A stretch of DNA of 64,000 nucleotides from an uncultured Rikenellaceae bacterium (GCA_947040435.1 CAMRBL010000002.1:23778-87777), one strand, 5' to 3'; shown: positions 50,143 through 61,400, counted from the stretch's first letter. Notes: generated by a model from the sequence alone, not told the origin. Translations and numbers: made by a program.

Positions 50143-51135
50143 CTATTTTTTCCTATCTGCTATGTAGTCGCATAGCTCAAGTAGGGCACTCTTTATTGGA
50201 GAGTCTGCATAGCCACTAAGCTGTGATTTAGCAGCTGTAATATATTGTTGCATAACGTCATATGCTTTTTCAATCCCGCCGCCATTCATAACGCTATCTA
50301 TAATATAGTTTGCATTTGATGGTTTGTTTCTAATGTTTGATAGTAGTGATATTATCTTTTTGTGTTCTGATGGAGTCGCCTCTTCGAGTACTGTTAGAAG
50401 GGGTAGTGTAATTTTACGCTCTCTAATATCTGCACAGTTTGATTTTCCTGTATTCTTAGTTGGTTCAAAGTCTAGAATGTCATCTTTTATCTGAAATGCC
50501 ATACCTAAATTATCACCAAAACTCTTCATTAACTCTATTGACTCTTTTGTTGCTCCAGCAGCAATTGCCCCAGTTGCACTACTCGCCCCTATTAATGTTG
50601 CAGTTTTTTTGTAAATTATATCTAAATATATAGATCGTGTCATTTTTAACTTCTCGCTCTGACTGCTTTGTAGAAATTCGCCATCGCAGAGCTCTTCCAT
50701 AGCTTGAGTAATATACCGTACGATGTCATACTCCCCCAATTTCAGACCCACAGAGTAACTCTTCGCAAGAATATAATCTCCTGCTAGTACTGCATTGTGA
50801 GATCTCCATAGTGCATGAGCGGATGGTTTTCCCCGCCTTACATACGCTTCGTCTACAACGTCGTCGTGAAGTAGTGATGCTGTGTGTATCATCTCTATGA
50901 GCATCGCTCCAATATAACACCTGTCATTTGTTAGCTCTCTCTGCTCCTGCGTAGTGTGCAGTGAGTGGGTCAACATAACCAATAGAGGTCTAATTCCTTT
51001 CCCTCTAGTTGAATGTATGTACGTTAATATGTTTGTAATCGCCCCAGAGTCGCTTTTTAGCCAAGAGCTAACCTTCTTGTCATACTGTGCTATCTGCTCG
51101 TTGATTGGAGCTTTTATTCTATTTAATGATGTCAT
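50143..51135 (-). CDS. Polyprenyl synthetase family protein (long-chain, octaprenyl-type)
   Basis: 330 aa; TRGKGIRPLLVMLTHSL, LLHDDVVDEAYVRRGKPSAHALW, GMAFQIKDDILDFEP. Confidence 0.92.
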   Translation of the reverse strand: MTSLNRIKAPINEQIAQYDKKVSSWLKSDSGAITNILTYIHSTRGKGIRPLLVMLTHSLHTTQEQRELTNDRCYIGAMLIEMIHTASLLHDDVVDEAYVRRGKPSAHALWRSHNAVLAGDYILAKSYSVGLKLGEYDIVRYITQAMEELCDGEFLQSSQSEKLKMTRSIYLDIIYKKTATLIGASSATGAIAAGATKESIELMKSFGDNLGMAFQIKDDILDFEPTKNTGKSNCADIRERKITLPLLTVLEEATPSEHKKIISLLSNIRNKPSNANYIIDSVMNGGGIEKAYDVMQQYITAAKSQLSGYADSPIKSALLELCDYIADRKK

Positions 51136-51262
51136 CGACTATAATTATCCCGCTTGTAAATATAACTTAATGAGAGACAAAAGTATATTAAAATTCTTAT
51201 ATTACAACAATTTTTTGTTTCTTTGTAAATTGTTATAATGTATATTTATACTGATAGAATTT

Positions 51263-53701
51263 ATGAAAAAATGTAACAGACTATTTAAAACACTAAGTTA
51301 TGCAGCTATTGTAGCATTATTTGCAATAATATCGCTTTCATATTTTGCGCCACAACTTAGTGGTAAGGTGATAAGAATGGGTGATGTAGTGCAGTACGAA
51401 GGTATGCATCAGGATATTACAACACATAAAGCTAAGTATGGGGAGGATCCGCAATGGGCTGGAAGACTCTTCGGTGGAATGCCATCATACCTTATTAACT
51501 TCACTAATGATGCAATGTTGGTGAACCAGATAGATAAATTCCTTGAGAGGACGTGGAGACCTGCTTCTCTGATATTTACGGCGATGCTCGGCTTTTGGAT
51601 TATGCTCCTGTTGTGGGGGGTGAATCCCTGGTTAGGTGCAGTATTTGCCGTTGCATATGGTTTGTCAAGCTACTCAATTATAATAATCGGCGCAGGTCAC
51701 ATAACTAAAGCTGTTGCAATTGCATATATTCCTATGCTACTCGGCTCAGTATTCTATGCATTTAGAAAAAATATGTGGATCGGTGCTGGACTTACATCGC
51801 TATTTGCTGCCTTAGAAATTTATGCAAATCACTCTCAAATAACATACTATTTCTTATTTGTACTCGTGGCATTTTGGATTAATGAGGGGATAAAGGCGTA
51901 TAAAAATAAACTGATGGCTCGATTTGCCAAAACTACTGCCCTACTAGCTCTTGCTGCGGTGGTGGGTGTTGGAGCAAATCTCTCAAACTTGTGGTACATT
52001 CAGGACTACGCCAAAGATACGATGAGAGGTGGTGCTGTATTGGCTGAAGAGAGTAGTGGTGATCAGAGTAAAAGTGATAAAGGGTTGTCTCTCGATTACG
52101 TTACAATGTGGAGCTACGGTAAGGTTGAGAGTCTAAATATGTTTGTTCCATCGCTTATGGGTGGGGCTTCGGATAAAACTTTTAGTCGTGATGGAGAGGT
52201 TGCTGACGCTCTATCAAAGTATGATGCGAAGGAGATGGCAACTCAGTTACCAGCATATTGGGGGGATCAACCTGGAACATCAGGTCCAACATATATTGGT
52301 GCTGTTATGATATTTTTGGCTGTATTTGCACTGTTCCTGTTAAAAGGGAGATATACATACTGGGTCGTAGCGGTCTCTGTCTTGGCAATCGCTTTAGCTT
52401 GGGGACGTAATATGATGTGGTTTACAGAGCTATTCTTCAATTACTTCCCACTATATGGTAAGTTTCGAACGGTGTCAATGATTCTGGTTATCGTGCAGTG
52501 GAGTGTTCCGTTTCTCGCTGCATTGAGTGTTGCAAAGGTGTGGAGTGGAGACTACTCAAGAGAATATGTGTTAAGTGCACTGAAAAAAAGTGTTATGGTT
52601 GTGGGTGGAGTTGCACTAGCTCTCCTACTATTCGGGGGGGTGCTATTCGGATTCTCAGGAAATTATGATGTGCAGTTTCAGTTGCCAGATGACGTAATAG
52701 AGGCTATGAAAGCTGAGAGAGCTTCAATAATGAAAATAGATGCATTCAGATCTTTGATTTTTGTTATGTTGACGGCTCTTGTGATGTGGTTGTTTGCAAA
52801 GGGGCGTGTGAAGAGAGTTGTTGTTGTTGTTGCGTTGATGGCTTTGACTTGTTCGGATATGATTCCTATCGGTTTAAGATTCCTTCCTCAGAGCAGATTC
52901 TTAGAGCGTAAGACAATTGAAGTTAAACCTACAACGGCAGATATCGAGATATTAAAGGATAAGGAGCTTGGTTATAGAGTGTTGAATACTAGTGTTAGTA
53001 CATTTAATGACGCTTCAACTTCATACTATCACCGTTCAGTGGGAGGTTACCACGCTGCAAAACTTCAGCGTTACCAAGATATTATTACTTACCATTTAAG
53101 TGAAAATAACTGGAATGTATATAATATGCTCAATACGAAGTATATTATTTTTGTAAATAAAACTACAAAAGCTCTAGAGGTAGAGTTAAATAAGGATGCA
53201 CATGGTGCAGCATGGTTTGTTGATGAGGTGATGTTTGTAGATAATCCAAATCAAGAGATTGAGGCGTTGAATAGTGCCGATACTAGATATGTAGCTATTG
53301 TAGATGAGCAATTTAAAGGTCAAGTTAATGGTCTGGAGATCGTGGTCGATTCAATGGCAACGGTAGATTTGATTGACTATAAGGTTAATCACCTTACTTA
53401 TAAAGCGAACTCTAAAAATGATGGTGTTGTAGTCTTTTCAGAGGTGTTTTATGATAAAGGTTGGAGCGCTTGGTTAGATGGTATAGAAGTCCCTTATTTC
53501 AGAACGGACTATATTCTTAGAGGTATGGTTGTACCAGCTGGGGAGCATACTATTGAGTTTAAATTCGCCGCACCACACTTCAAACTACTATCTACGATAA
53601 CATTTATTTCATCGCTCATTGCAATCTTAGGAGCATTAGCAGCAATAATATATTTGGTATTTAAAAATTATAATGTAAAAGATGGGAAAGAAGTCAAATA
53701 A
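51263..53701 (+). CDS. YfhO family membrane protein
   Basis: 812 aa, many TM segments; GDVVQYEGMHQDIT, NMLNTKYIIF, C-terminal FSEVFYDKGWSAWLDGIEVPYFRTDYILRGMVVPAGEHTIEFKF. Confidence 0.9.
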   Translation: MKKCNRLFKTLSYAAIVALFAIISLSYFAPQLSGKVIRMGDVVQYEGMHQDITTHKAKYGEDPQWAGRLFGGMPSYLINFTNDAMLVNQIDKFLERTWRPASLIFTAMLGFWIMLLLWGVNPWLGAVFAVAYGLSSYSIIIIGAGHITKAVAIAYIPMLLGSVFYAFRKNMWIGAGLTSLFAALEIYANHSQITYYFLFVLVAFWINEGIKAYKNKLMARFAKTTALLALAAVVGVGANLSNLWYIQDYAKDTMRGGAVLAEESSGDQSKSDKGLSLDYVTMWSYGKVESLNMFVPSLMGGASDKTFSRDGEVADALSKYDAKEMATQLPAYWGDQPGTSGPTYIGAVMIFLAVFALFLLKGRYTYWVVAVSVLAIALAWGRNMMWFTELFFNYFPLYGKFRTVSMILVIVQWSVPFLAALSVAKVWSGDYSREYVLSALKKSVMVVGGVALALLLFGGVLFGFSGNYDVQFQLPDDVIEAMKAERASIMKIDAFRSLIFVMLTALVMWLFAKGRVKRVVVVVALMALTCSDMIPIGLRFLPQSRFLERKTIEVKPTTADIEILKDKELGYRVLNTSVSTFNDASTSYYHRSVGGYHAAKLQRYQDIITYHLSENNWNVYNMLNTKYIIFVNKTTKALEVELNKDAHGAAWFVDEVMFVDNPNQEIEALNSADTRYVAIVDEQFKGQVNGLEIVVDSMATVDLIDYKVNHLTYKANSKNDGVVVFSEVFYDKGWSAWLDGIEVPYFRTDYILRGMVVPAGEHTIEFKFAAPHFKLLSTITFISSLIAILGALAAIIYLVFKNYNVKDGKEVK

Positions 53702-54560
53702 AATTAACCGTAAAGTTAGAAACTCATATATTGTATCCACGATAAGTGTGGCTATGGTTCTGTTTTTATTGAGTTCTGTTAGCTACTTAATCTTGAATGC
53801 TCTTAGTGCAACGCAGAGTATTAAGGAGAGTGTCGTTATACACATGATACTGAATGATAAGCTGCCGCAAGAGGATAAAATTGCTTTGAAAGATAAATTG
53901 ATAGAGCTGAATACTGTAAAATCAGTAGTGTATATCACGAAGGATAAAGCCGCAGAGGAGTTTGTTGAGTATATCGGAGGAGACTTTGAGGAGTTCTTAG
54001 AGGGTAATCCCCTACCAGATTCATATGAGATAAATATGATGGCTGAGAACTCAGACATGAGTAGTGTAGAGAAGTTCGAAAAACTCGTAATGGAGTGGGA
54101 CGGTGTTGATGAGGTGATATATCAGAAAAATGTGCTGGAGCAGATAACTTCAAATATTAATAAGTTCAACTTGGTTCTTTTGATGTTTGGCGGGATGTTG
54201 TTGTTGATCTCACTTATCCTACTCAATAACACTATACGAGTAAGTATCTATGCAAAACGACATATTATAAGTACAATGAAACTTGTTGGTGCTACCAAAT
54301 GGTTCATTCAACGCCCTTTTATTTGGGGTGGAATTAAACAAGGTATTGTAGCTGCTACAATTGCAACTATTATGTTTGTTGGCTTGATCGCAGGGTTACA
54401 TGAGGGACTCCCTGATATTGCTTTTTTATCTAATAATGTTTACATCGCAATGATTGTTGGTGGAATGTATGCTCTAGGTGTCACTATTTCACTCCTATTT
54501 ACAACTATTGCTGTGAGTAAGTTTATTAGAATGCACTCTAATGATATGAACTTCTATTAA
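53682..54560 (+). CDS. ftsX: Cell division protein FtsX
   Basis: 292 aa; four-TM FtsX topology, LLMFGGMLLLISLILLNNTIRVSIYAKRHIISTMKLVGATKWFIQRPF; overlaps YfhO by 20 bp. Confidence 0.93.
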   Translation: MGKKSNKINRKVRNSYIVSTISVAMVLFLLSSVSYLILNALSATQSIKESVVIHMILNDKLPQEDKIALKDKLIELNTVKSVVYITKDKAAEEFVEYIGGDFEEFLEGNPLPDSYEINMMAENSDMSSVEKFEKLVMEWDGVDEVIYQKNVLEQITSNINKFNLVLLMFGGMLLLISLILLNNTIRVSIYAKRHIISTMKLVGATKWFIQRPFIWGGIKQGIVAATIATIMFVGLIAGLHEGLPDIAFLSNNVYIAMIVGGMYALGVTISLLFTTIAVSKFIRMHSNDMNFY

Positions 54561-54653
54561 TAGAGTTAAACGCAGGGTTGGACATATGATAAAGTCTTAC
54601 ATTTAGGGTGTAATTAATGGTCGAAAAAATATATAATAAATAATTCAAATAAT

Positions 54654-54914
54654 ATGAAAGATCAAAAGAACGAAATTGAAGCTACTGAGAAAGAGGCTCA
54701 AATGGCACTTACAAAGAAAAATTATGTATTAATGCTTATAGGCTTTGGTATAATTATTCTTGGTTTTATATTGATGATTGGTGGAGAGAGTACAGATCCT
54801 GTTAATGAGTTTAACTATGAGATGTTTAATTTTCAGAGAATAACACTTGCTCCAATGTTGGTAATTGGAGGATTTATTTTTGAGGTGTACGCAATTATGA
54901 AACGTAATAAATAA
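54654..54914 (+). CDS. DUF3098 domain membrane protein
   Basis: 86 aa; ALTKKNYVLMLIGFGIIILGFILMIGGESTDPVNEFNYEMFNFQRITLAPMLVIGGFIFEVYAIM; ftsX-DUF3098-uppP order. Confidence 0.88.
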   Translation: MKDQKNEIEATEKEAQMALTKKNYVLMLIGFGIIILGFILMIGGESTDPVNEFNYEMFNFQRITLAPMLVIGGFIFEVYAIMKRNK

Positions 54915-54922
54915 TATAGCAT

Positions 54923-55705
54923 ATGAGCATTTTAGAATCTATTGTTCTTGGTATAATTCAAGGATTAACAGAATTTTTACCCGTTAGTAGTAGTGGACAC
55001 CTTGAGTTGGCAAGCTATCTTTTTGGCATCGAGGAGTCTAATAATATGCAGTTCACTGTTGCAGTTCATGCTGCTACGGTATTGAGTACGATTGTTGTTT
55101 TTTGGAAAGAGATAGTAAAAATATTTCAAGGAATATTTAAATTCAAATTCAACGATGAGACTCTCTTTGCAATTAATATCATAGTCTCTATGATTCCAGT
55201 TGCATTTGTAGGGCTATTCTTTAGAGATGCTGTTGAGTCTCTATTTACCAGTAACTTACTTCTCGTTGGGTCAATGTTGTTGGTTACTGCATCACTCCTT
55301 ACATTCACACACTACTCAAAAGTGCGTATTAAACCTATTACCCCACAAAGAGCCTTCATAATCGGACTTGCTCAAGCTTGTGCCGTACTTCCAGGATTGT
55401 CTAGGTCTGGGTCTACAATCTCTGTTGGACTGCTTCTGGGTGTCAATAAGGATGAAGTTGCGAAGTTCTCTTTCTTGATGATATTAGTTCCTATTTTAGG
55501 AGTTAGTTTTCTTGATGCAATAGATACTCAAACTACTAGTTCTGTCGATATGACAAGTATTATAGCTGGTTCTATCGCAGCTTTTATATCTGGATTAGTG
55601 GCTTGTAAGTTTATGCTTAGGATCGTTAAGCAAGGTAAGTTAATTTGGTTTGCAATTTATTGCGCAATTGTGGGTATCACATCAATCTCAATATACTTAT
55701 TATAG
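54923..55705 (+). CDS. uppP: Undecaprenyl-diphosphate phosphatase
   Basis: 260 aa; [48 protein letters not shown]. Confidence 0.96.
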   Translation: MSILESIVLGIIQGLTEFLPVSSSGHLELASYLFGIEESNNMQFTVAVHAATVLSTIVVFWKEIVKIFQGIFKFKFNDETLFAINIIVSMIPVAFVGLFFRDAVESLFTSNLLLVGSMLLVTASLLTFTHYSKVRIKPITPQRAFIIGLAQACAVLPGLSRSGSTISVGLLLGVNKDEVAKFSFLMILVPILGVSFLDAIDTQTTSSVDMTSIIAGSIAAFISGLVACKFMLRIVKQGKLIWFAIYCAIVGITSISIYLL

Positions 55706-55759
55706 TATTAGTTAAAGAGAGTTAAAATATACGTTTGATAAATAGTTAAAAATAATTAT

Positions 55760-57049
55760 ATGAATTTTATAGATGAATTAGAGTGGAGAGGTATGATCCA
55801 CGACTCAACACCAGGGGTGAAAGAGCAATTAGCAAAAGAGATGACAACGGCATATGTAGGATTTGATCCAACAGCAGATTCGTTGCATATTGGTCACCTG
55901 GTAGGGGTTATGATATTGAAGCATTTCCAGATGAGCGGACACCGTCCAGTTGTTCTAATAGGAGGTGCAACAGGTATGATTGGTGACCCTTCGGGCAAGT
56001 CTCAAGAGCGTAATTTGCTTGATGAACCAACTTTAAGACACAACCAAGAGGCGATTAGAACGCAGTTGACTCAATTGATAGACTTTGATTCGGATGCTAA
56101 GAATAGAGCAGTCTTAGTTAATAACTACGATTGGATGAAAGAGTTTTCATTCCTAGATTTTATTCGTGACATTGGTAAGTTGATTACGGTTAACTATATG
56201 ATGGCAAAAGACTCTGTTAAGAAGCGTTTTAGCGGAGATGGTGATGGTATGAGCTTTACGGAGTTTACATATCAACTTGTGCAGGGATATGATTACGTAC
56301 ACCTATATAAAGAGCTAGATTGTAAAGTTCAGCTTGGTGGTTCTGACCAGTGGGGTAACATTATAACTGGAACAGAGTTAATTCGTCGTATGTTGGGTAA
56401 AGAGGCTTACGGAATAACTTGTCCACTTATCAAAAAGGCTGATGGAACAAAGTTTGGTAAGACTGAAGGTGGTAATATCTGGCTTGATCCTAGATATACA
56501 TCTCCATACAAATTCTACCAATTTTGGTTGAACGTTAGTGATGAAGATGCTAAGAGTTACATCAAAATTTTCACACTACTAGATAAGGAGACAATTCATG
56601 CTCTTGTTGCTGAACATGAAACTGCTCCGCATTTAAGAGTCCTACAAAAAACTCTTGCAAAAGAGATTACATGTATGATTCACACTGAGAAGGAGTATAA
56701 TAAAGCTGTAGAAGCTACTGCAATCCTATTTGGTGGAGCAACAGCAGAGGCTTTGAAAAGTCTTGATGGAGAGACTCTATTGCAAGTATTTGATGGAGTG
56801 CCTCAATTTAATATTGAAGCTGCAGATATTGAAAACGGTATCAATTTCATCGATCTATGTGGTGAGAAGTTACCTGTGTTCTCATCTAAAGGAGAGACTC
56901 GTAAGTTGATTCAAGGTGGTGGTATCTCACTAAACAAAGAGAAGATCACTTCTATTGATGCAGTCGTTACAGAGGCGGACTTCATTGCAGGAAAGTATCT
57001 ATTGGTACAAAAAGGAAAGAAAAACTATTACTTGATAATTAAAAAATAA
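55760..57049 (+). CDS. tyrS: Tyrosyl-tRNA synthetase
   Basis: 429 aa; [75 protein letters not shown]. Confidence 0.97.
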   Translation: MNFIDELEWRGMIHDSTPGVKEQLAKEMTTAYVGFDPTADSLHIGHLVGVMILKHFQMSGHRPVVLIGGATGMIGDPSGKSQERNLLDEPTLRHNQEAIRTQLTQLIDFDSDAKNRAVLVNNYDWMKEFSFLDFIRDIGKLITVNYMMAKDSVKKRFSGDGDGMSFTEFTYQLVQGYDYVHLYKELDCKVQLGGSDQWGNIITGTELIRRMLGKEAYGITCPLIKKADGTKFGKTEGGNIWLDPRYTSPYKFYQFWLNVSDEDAKSYIKIFTLLDKETIHALVAEHETAPHLRVLQKTLAKEITCMIHTEKEYNKAVEATAILFGGATAEALKSLDGETLLQVFDGVPQFNIEAADIENGINFIDLCGEKLPVFSSKGETRKLIQGGGISLNKEKITSIDAVVTEADFIAGKYLLVQKGKKNYYLIIKK

Positions 57050-57053
57050 TAAG

Positions 57054-58091
57054 ATGTCATTAGTTAAACCTGTAGGTTATCGCAATGTATTGGGTTCAGT
57101 AGAGAACACAGAGAAAGCAATCAAGTTGGTAAAGGATATGTTTCAGATAAATCTATCTGCACAACTCGCATTATTGAGGGTTACTGCACCAATGGTAGTT
57201 TTAAAGGGTACTGGTATTAATGATGATTTAAACGGAGTGGAGAGAGCGGTTTCATTTCCTATTAAAGATATGAATGATGCTCCAGCAGAGGTGGTTCATT
57301 CATTGGCGAAATGGAAGCGTATGAAACTCGGTGAGATGGGTGTTAAGCCAGGAAGAGGTATATATACAGATATGAACGCTTTGCGTCCAGATGAGGAGCT
57401 TGATAATTTGCACTCTATATATGTAGATCAGTGGGACTGGGAGGTTGTCATTAAACCTGAACAGCGAAATATTGAGTTTTTGAAGCAGACCGTAAGACGT
57501 ATTTATGAGTCGCTAAAGGTTACTGAAAATAGATTATATGTTGAGTTCCCAGAGATTGAACCTCAGTTTCCAGAGAATATTTGTTTTATTCATGCGCAAG
57601 AATTATTAGATCTTTACCCAACTCTCACACCAAAAGAGAGAGAGAATGCGTTTGTGAAGGAGAATAAGGCTGTATTTTTAATGGGAATTGGTTGTAAGTT
57701 GTCAAATGGGGAGTCTCATGATGGACGTGCAGCTGATTATGACGATTGGAGTACACCTAACGGAGATGGTTTCTTTGGACTTAATGGTGATATACTATTG
57801 TGGAATCCTATAATCGAGTGTACTTTTGAGATCTCTAGTATGGGTATCAGGGTAGATAGAGATGCATTGAAACTTCAACTTGAAGAGAGAGGTCAGCAGT
57901 GGAAAGAGGAGTTGATGTTCCATAAATCACTCTTAAATGGAGAGTTACCACTAACAATTGGAGGAGGAATAGGACAATCAAGGCTATGTATGTTGTTACT
58001 TAGAAAGGCTCACATTGGTGAGATTCAATCTAGTATATGGTCAGAGAGTATGAGAGTTGAGTGTGCAGAAGCAGGGATTGAATTAGTATAG
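57054..58091 (+). CDS. asnA: Aspartate--ammonia ligase
   Basis: 345 aa; LARVTAPMVV-like LLRVTAPMVVLKGTGINDDLNGVERAVSF, GDILLWNPIIECTFEISSMGIRVD, GGGIGQSRLCMLLLRKAHIGEIQ. Confidence 0.96.
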   Translation: MSLVKPVGYRNVLGSVENTEKAIKLVKDMFQINLSAQLALLRVTAPMVVLKGTGINDDLNGVERAVSFPIKDMNDAPAEVVHSLAKWKRMKLGEMGVKPGRGIYTDMNALRPDEELDNLHSIYVDQWDWEVVIKPEQRNIEFLKQTVRRIYESLKVTENRLYVEFPEIEPQFPENICFIHAQELLDLYPTLTPKERENAFVKENKAVFLMGIGCKLSNGESHDGRAADYDDWSTPNGDGFFGLNGDILLWNPIIECTFEISSMGIRVDRDALKLQLEERGQQWKEELMFHKSLLNGELPLTIGGGIGQSRLCMLLLRKAHIGEIQSSIWSESMRVECAEAGIELV

Positions 58092-58120
58092 ACTATACTA
58101 CAAAACTTGAATATATAGAT

Positions 58121-58278
58121 ACCAGAAAACGAAGTTTTCAAAGAAATTTGATGTGGCTTTTTATAGTTTTCTGTCGGAGACAGTTTGTAGACTAGGTTTA
58201 TAGAGACAAAGTACTATCTCCGACAAAAAATGTTAAAAATGTCTATTAAATTTACTTGAAAACTTCGTTTTCTCGTAT
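58121..58278. repeat. Family-1 palindromic repeat, complete copy
   Basis: Left ATACCAGAAAACGAAGTTTTCAAAGAAATTTGATGTGGCTTTTTATAGTTTTCTGTCGGAGACAGTTTGTAGACTAGG; right reversed ATACGAGAAAACGAAGTTTTCAAGTAAATTTAATAGACATTTTTAACATTTTTTGTCGGAGATAGT. Confidence 0.85.
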
Positions 58279-58301
58279 ACTAATAAGTAAAATAAAAGAG
58301 T

Positions 58302-60338
58302 ATGAAGAGGGGTTTATTATTATTTATATTTATTTTGGTCTCACACTCTCTAGTCGCTAGAGAGGTGCATAATATTAATCGTGGGTGGAAGTTTTTCTCA
58401 AATAGTGCTGTTTCTAGTGATGGAGCACTTACGGTCAATTTGCCGCATATGTGGAATAATGATGCGCTAAGTGGAAAGAGAGACTACTTTAGAGGTATTG
58501 GAAATTATCTTAAATCTATAAAAGTTCCAAATAACTGGCAGAATAAGCGTGTATTCATACGATTTTATGGTGCGAACTCATTAGCCAATTTCCTAGTAAA
58601 TGGTAAACATGTAGGTGAACACCGTGGTGGGTACACAAAATTCACATATGATATTACAGACTGCTTGAAGTATGGTGAGGCTAATACATTCTGGGTTATT
58701 GTCAATAACTCCCCACAGATGGATATACTGCCGACAGCGGGGGATCAAAACTCATATGGAGGGCTATCTAGAAATGTTGAAATAATTGTGACAGACCCAA
58801 CGGTTATATCACTAACTGATTACTCTTCAGATGGTGTGTCTGTTGTGCAAAATAGAGTCTCTGAAGAGATGGTAGAGGGTGTTGTTAACGTTATGGTAGA
58901 TAGTCATTTGGGCTGTAATGTGACTGCCGAGGTTACAATAAGTAAAAATGATAGTATGGTGGTGTTTACGCAGAGTACGGGATCGTATATTGGTGCTGAT
59001 GAAGAGCCTAAAATGTTGACAATTCCATATACAATTCAAGATCCAATACTTTGGAATGGTGTAATTAATCCTTATTTATATAGTGTAAATGTTAAGTTGT
59101 TTAGAGATGATACTCTTGTTGATTCACTGGAACTTCAAACAGGATTTAGATACTTCTCAATAGATAAGAATCGTGGGTTTATGTTGAACGGTTCGCCATA
59201 TAGGTTAAACGGTGTTGTTGCTCACCAAGATAGAGTGATGGTTGGACCAGCTATATCGACCTACCAAGTGATGGAGGATTTCACGTTAATGCAGGAGATG
59301 GGGGCTACGGCTGTGAGGGTTGCTAATGTACCGCACCACGCAGATTTTTATAAGCTATGTGATAGATTTGGAATGATTGTTTGGAGTGATATACCCCTGA
59401 TTGGAGCCGCTTTCTTAACAGATAAAGCATTTTTAGATACACCGTCGTTTAAGAATAATGGCATACAGCAAACTAAAGAGATTGTAAAACAGCACTTCAA
59501 CCACCCGAGTATTATATTTTGGGGGATATTTTCCGATCTAAGCCTTAGGGGTGATGATCCATTAAATTATATTAAAGAGTTAAATACTATCGTTAAAACA
59601 GAGGATGCAGGTAGATATACTGCGGCTACTAGTAGCGAAGATGGTGAGATAAACTTTGTTACAGATGTGATTGTTTGGAACCATCATTTAGGTTGGAAAG
59701 AGGGTTGGCCAGATGATATTATTGTGTGGTTAGAGCAGTTGAAAAAAGAGTGGAGTAACTTGAACTCTGGTATAAGCTATGGAGCAGGTGCATCAATCCA
59801 CCATCAGGAGGATTCGCTGTATCGCCCTAACTATATGGATAGTTGGCACCCTGAGCGTTGGCAGACATATTTCCATGAGTCATATTATAAAAATACGCAA
59901 AATAATCCGCAATTGTTTGGTACGTTTGTTTCGAACATGTTTGACTACGGTGCAACTGGTAGAACATGGGGTGAGGCAAATGGTATTAATGATTTAGGCT
60001 TAGTGACATTTGATAGAAGATATAAAAAAGATGCATTCTATCTATATAAGGCGAATTGGAATAAAAATAAACCATTCGTTTATATTGCTGAGAGAAGGTG
60101 GAATCAGCGTAATAATTCAAATCAAGATATAAAAATATATTCAAATTGTAGAGAAGTTGAGCTATTTGTTAATGGTGTATCAATGGGGATGAAGAGTGGA
60201 GATAATGGGATCTTTAGATGGAGTGATATACTATTTAAAGATGGAATTAGTCGTGTTGAAGCTAATGCTGTTACGGCAAAGGATGATATGTTTTTGGAGA
60301 TTTTAAATATTAAACCAATGGGTATTAGTATAGAGTAG
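58302..60338 (+). CDS. Glycoside hydrolase family 2 protein (beta-galactosidase-like, exported)
   Basis: 678 aa; signal peptide; GWKFFSNSAVS, HVGEHRGGYTKFTYDITDCLKYGEANTFWVIVNNSP, GFRYFSIDKNRGFMLNGSPYRLNGVVAHQDR, HPSIIFWGIFSD. Confidence 0.92.
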   Translation: MKRGLLLFIFILVSHSLVAREVHNINRGWKFFSNSAVSSDGALTVNLPHMWNNDALSGKRDYFRGIGNYLKSIKVPNNWQNKRVFIRFYGANSLANFLVNGKHVGEHRGGYTKFTYDITDCLKYGEANTFWVIVNNSPQMDILPTAGDQNSYGGLSRNVEIIVTDPTVISLTDYSSDGVSVVQNRVSEEMVEGVVNVMVDSHLGCNVTAEVTISKNDSMVVFTQSTGSYIGADEEPKMLTIPYTIQDPILWNGVINPYLYSVNVKLFRDDTLVDSLELQTGFRYFSIDKNRGFMLNGSPYRLNGVVAHQDRVMVGPAISTYQVMEDFTLMQEMGATAVRVANVPHHADFYKLCDRFGMIVWSDIPLIGAAFLTDKAFLDTPSFKNNGIQQTKEIVKQHFNHPSIIFWGIFSDLSLRGDDPLNYIKELNTIVKTEDAGRYTAATSSEDGEINFVTDVIVWNHHLGWKEGWPDDIIVWLEQLKKEWSNLNSGISYGAGASIHHQEDSLYRPNYMDSWHPERWQTYFHESYYKNTQNNPQLFGTFVSNMFDYGATGRTWGEANGINDLGLVTFDRRYKKDAFYLYKANWNKNKPFVYIAERRWNQRNNSNQDIKIYSNCREVELFVNGVSMGMKSGDNGIFRWSDILFKDGISRVEANAVTAKDDMFLEILNIKPMGISIE

Positions 60339-60371
60339 TATAGTGTGAGGGCTGCGCCTCCATCTTCGGTC

Positions 60372-61295
60372 TTATAGCTTTAGGGTTATGAATATCGGTA
60401 AGTGGTCGCTGTAGCCGCCATTGTACTTGCCCTTGTGGTATGAGCCGTTAATGTTGTGGCGATCTTTATACGACTCAAAGAGTAGGAATGGCTTTAGATA
60501 GATGCCGCAATGTTGAACGGTGCTAATAGCTCCATTGGATAGGCGGCGGTCAATCAAAATATTGTCATATAGATACCACGTTCCATCATATAGATATGAG
60601 CCAGCATCTTTGAAAGTATGCCCTACGGGGTTATCTAGTTGTGTTAACATTGCGTAGTAGTCATCTCTACTAAGTGATAGTTTTCGTATAGATTTTTCTG
60701 TCGTACTCCAGTTGAAATCTCCCATTAGTATTAGGGCTCTCTTTGGATCGTATACTTTGTTGTGCCATCTTGTTAGTGCAGAGAATGAGCGGTCAAAAAC
60801 GGCTCTACTATTGAGTCTGGATGGCATGTGGCAGATCACTATCGATACATCTTCTCCGAATAATTTCCCATCAATAGCCATTGGTTCTCTGTATGGGGAT
60901 GTGATTAGATAGTGCTTTGAGGGGATAAATATATCTGCTTTATATAGAAGCGCAAGGTCTAGTCCTCTTCTGTCTGAGGAGGTGATGTGTATATATGTAT
61001 AGTCGGTTTTTAACCTCTGAACTAAATCTCGAATGACACTTTCATTCTCCACTTCGCAAAGACCAATGACGTCACATGACATTTGGTCTATCACTTGAGT
61101 GATATTATTCATCTTGGTTTGATAACGATCACTTGTCCATGCTTTGCGACCTTCTGGCGTGAATTCGTCTTCGTAGAATAGTGATGGGATTGTATCAAAT
61201 AGATTTTCGACGTTGTAGAATCCTATCGTGACACTCTGCGCTTGTGCTTGATTAACAAGGGTAAATAGTGCGAGTATGATGAGGTGTTTGAGCAT
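60372..61295 (-). CDS. Endonuclease/exonuclease/phosphatase family protein (exported)
   Basis: 307 aa; signal peptide; SVTIGFYNVENLFDTI, IGLCEVENESVIRDL, LILMGDFNWSTTEKS, GGYSDHLPIFITL. Confidence 0.93.
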   Translation of the reverse strand: MLKHLIILALFTLVNQAQAQSVTIGFYNVENLFDTIPSLFYEDEFTPEGRKAWTSDRYQTKMNNITQVIDQMSCDVIGLCEVENESVIRDLVQRLKTDYTYIHITSSDRRGLDLALLYKADIFIPSKHYLITSPYREPMAIDGKLFGEDVSIVICHMPSRLNSRAVFDRSFSALTRWHNKVYDPKRALILMGDFNWSTTEKSIRKLSLSRDDYYAMLTQLDNPVGHTFKDAGSYLYDGTWYLYDNILIDRRLSNGAISTVQHCGIYLKPFLLFESYKDRHNINGSYHKGKYNGGYSDHLPIFITLKL

Positions 61296-61400
61296 GATTT
61301 TTGTTTTTATGAAAAGTGTGCTCTCGGTTATTTTGAACTCCTACATATATAGAGTAAAACCTCAGTTCTTTAACCACATAAATCGTGTGTGTACCAGATT

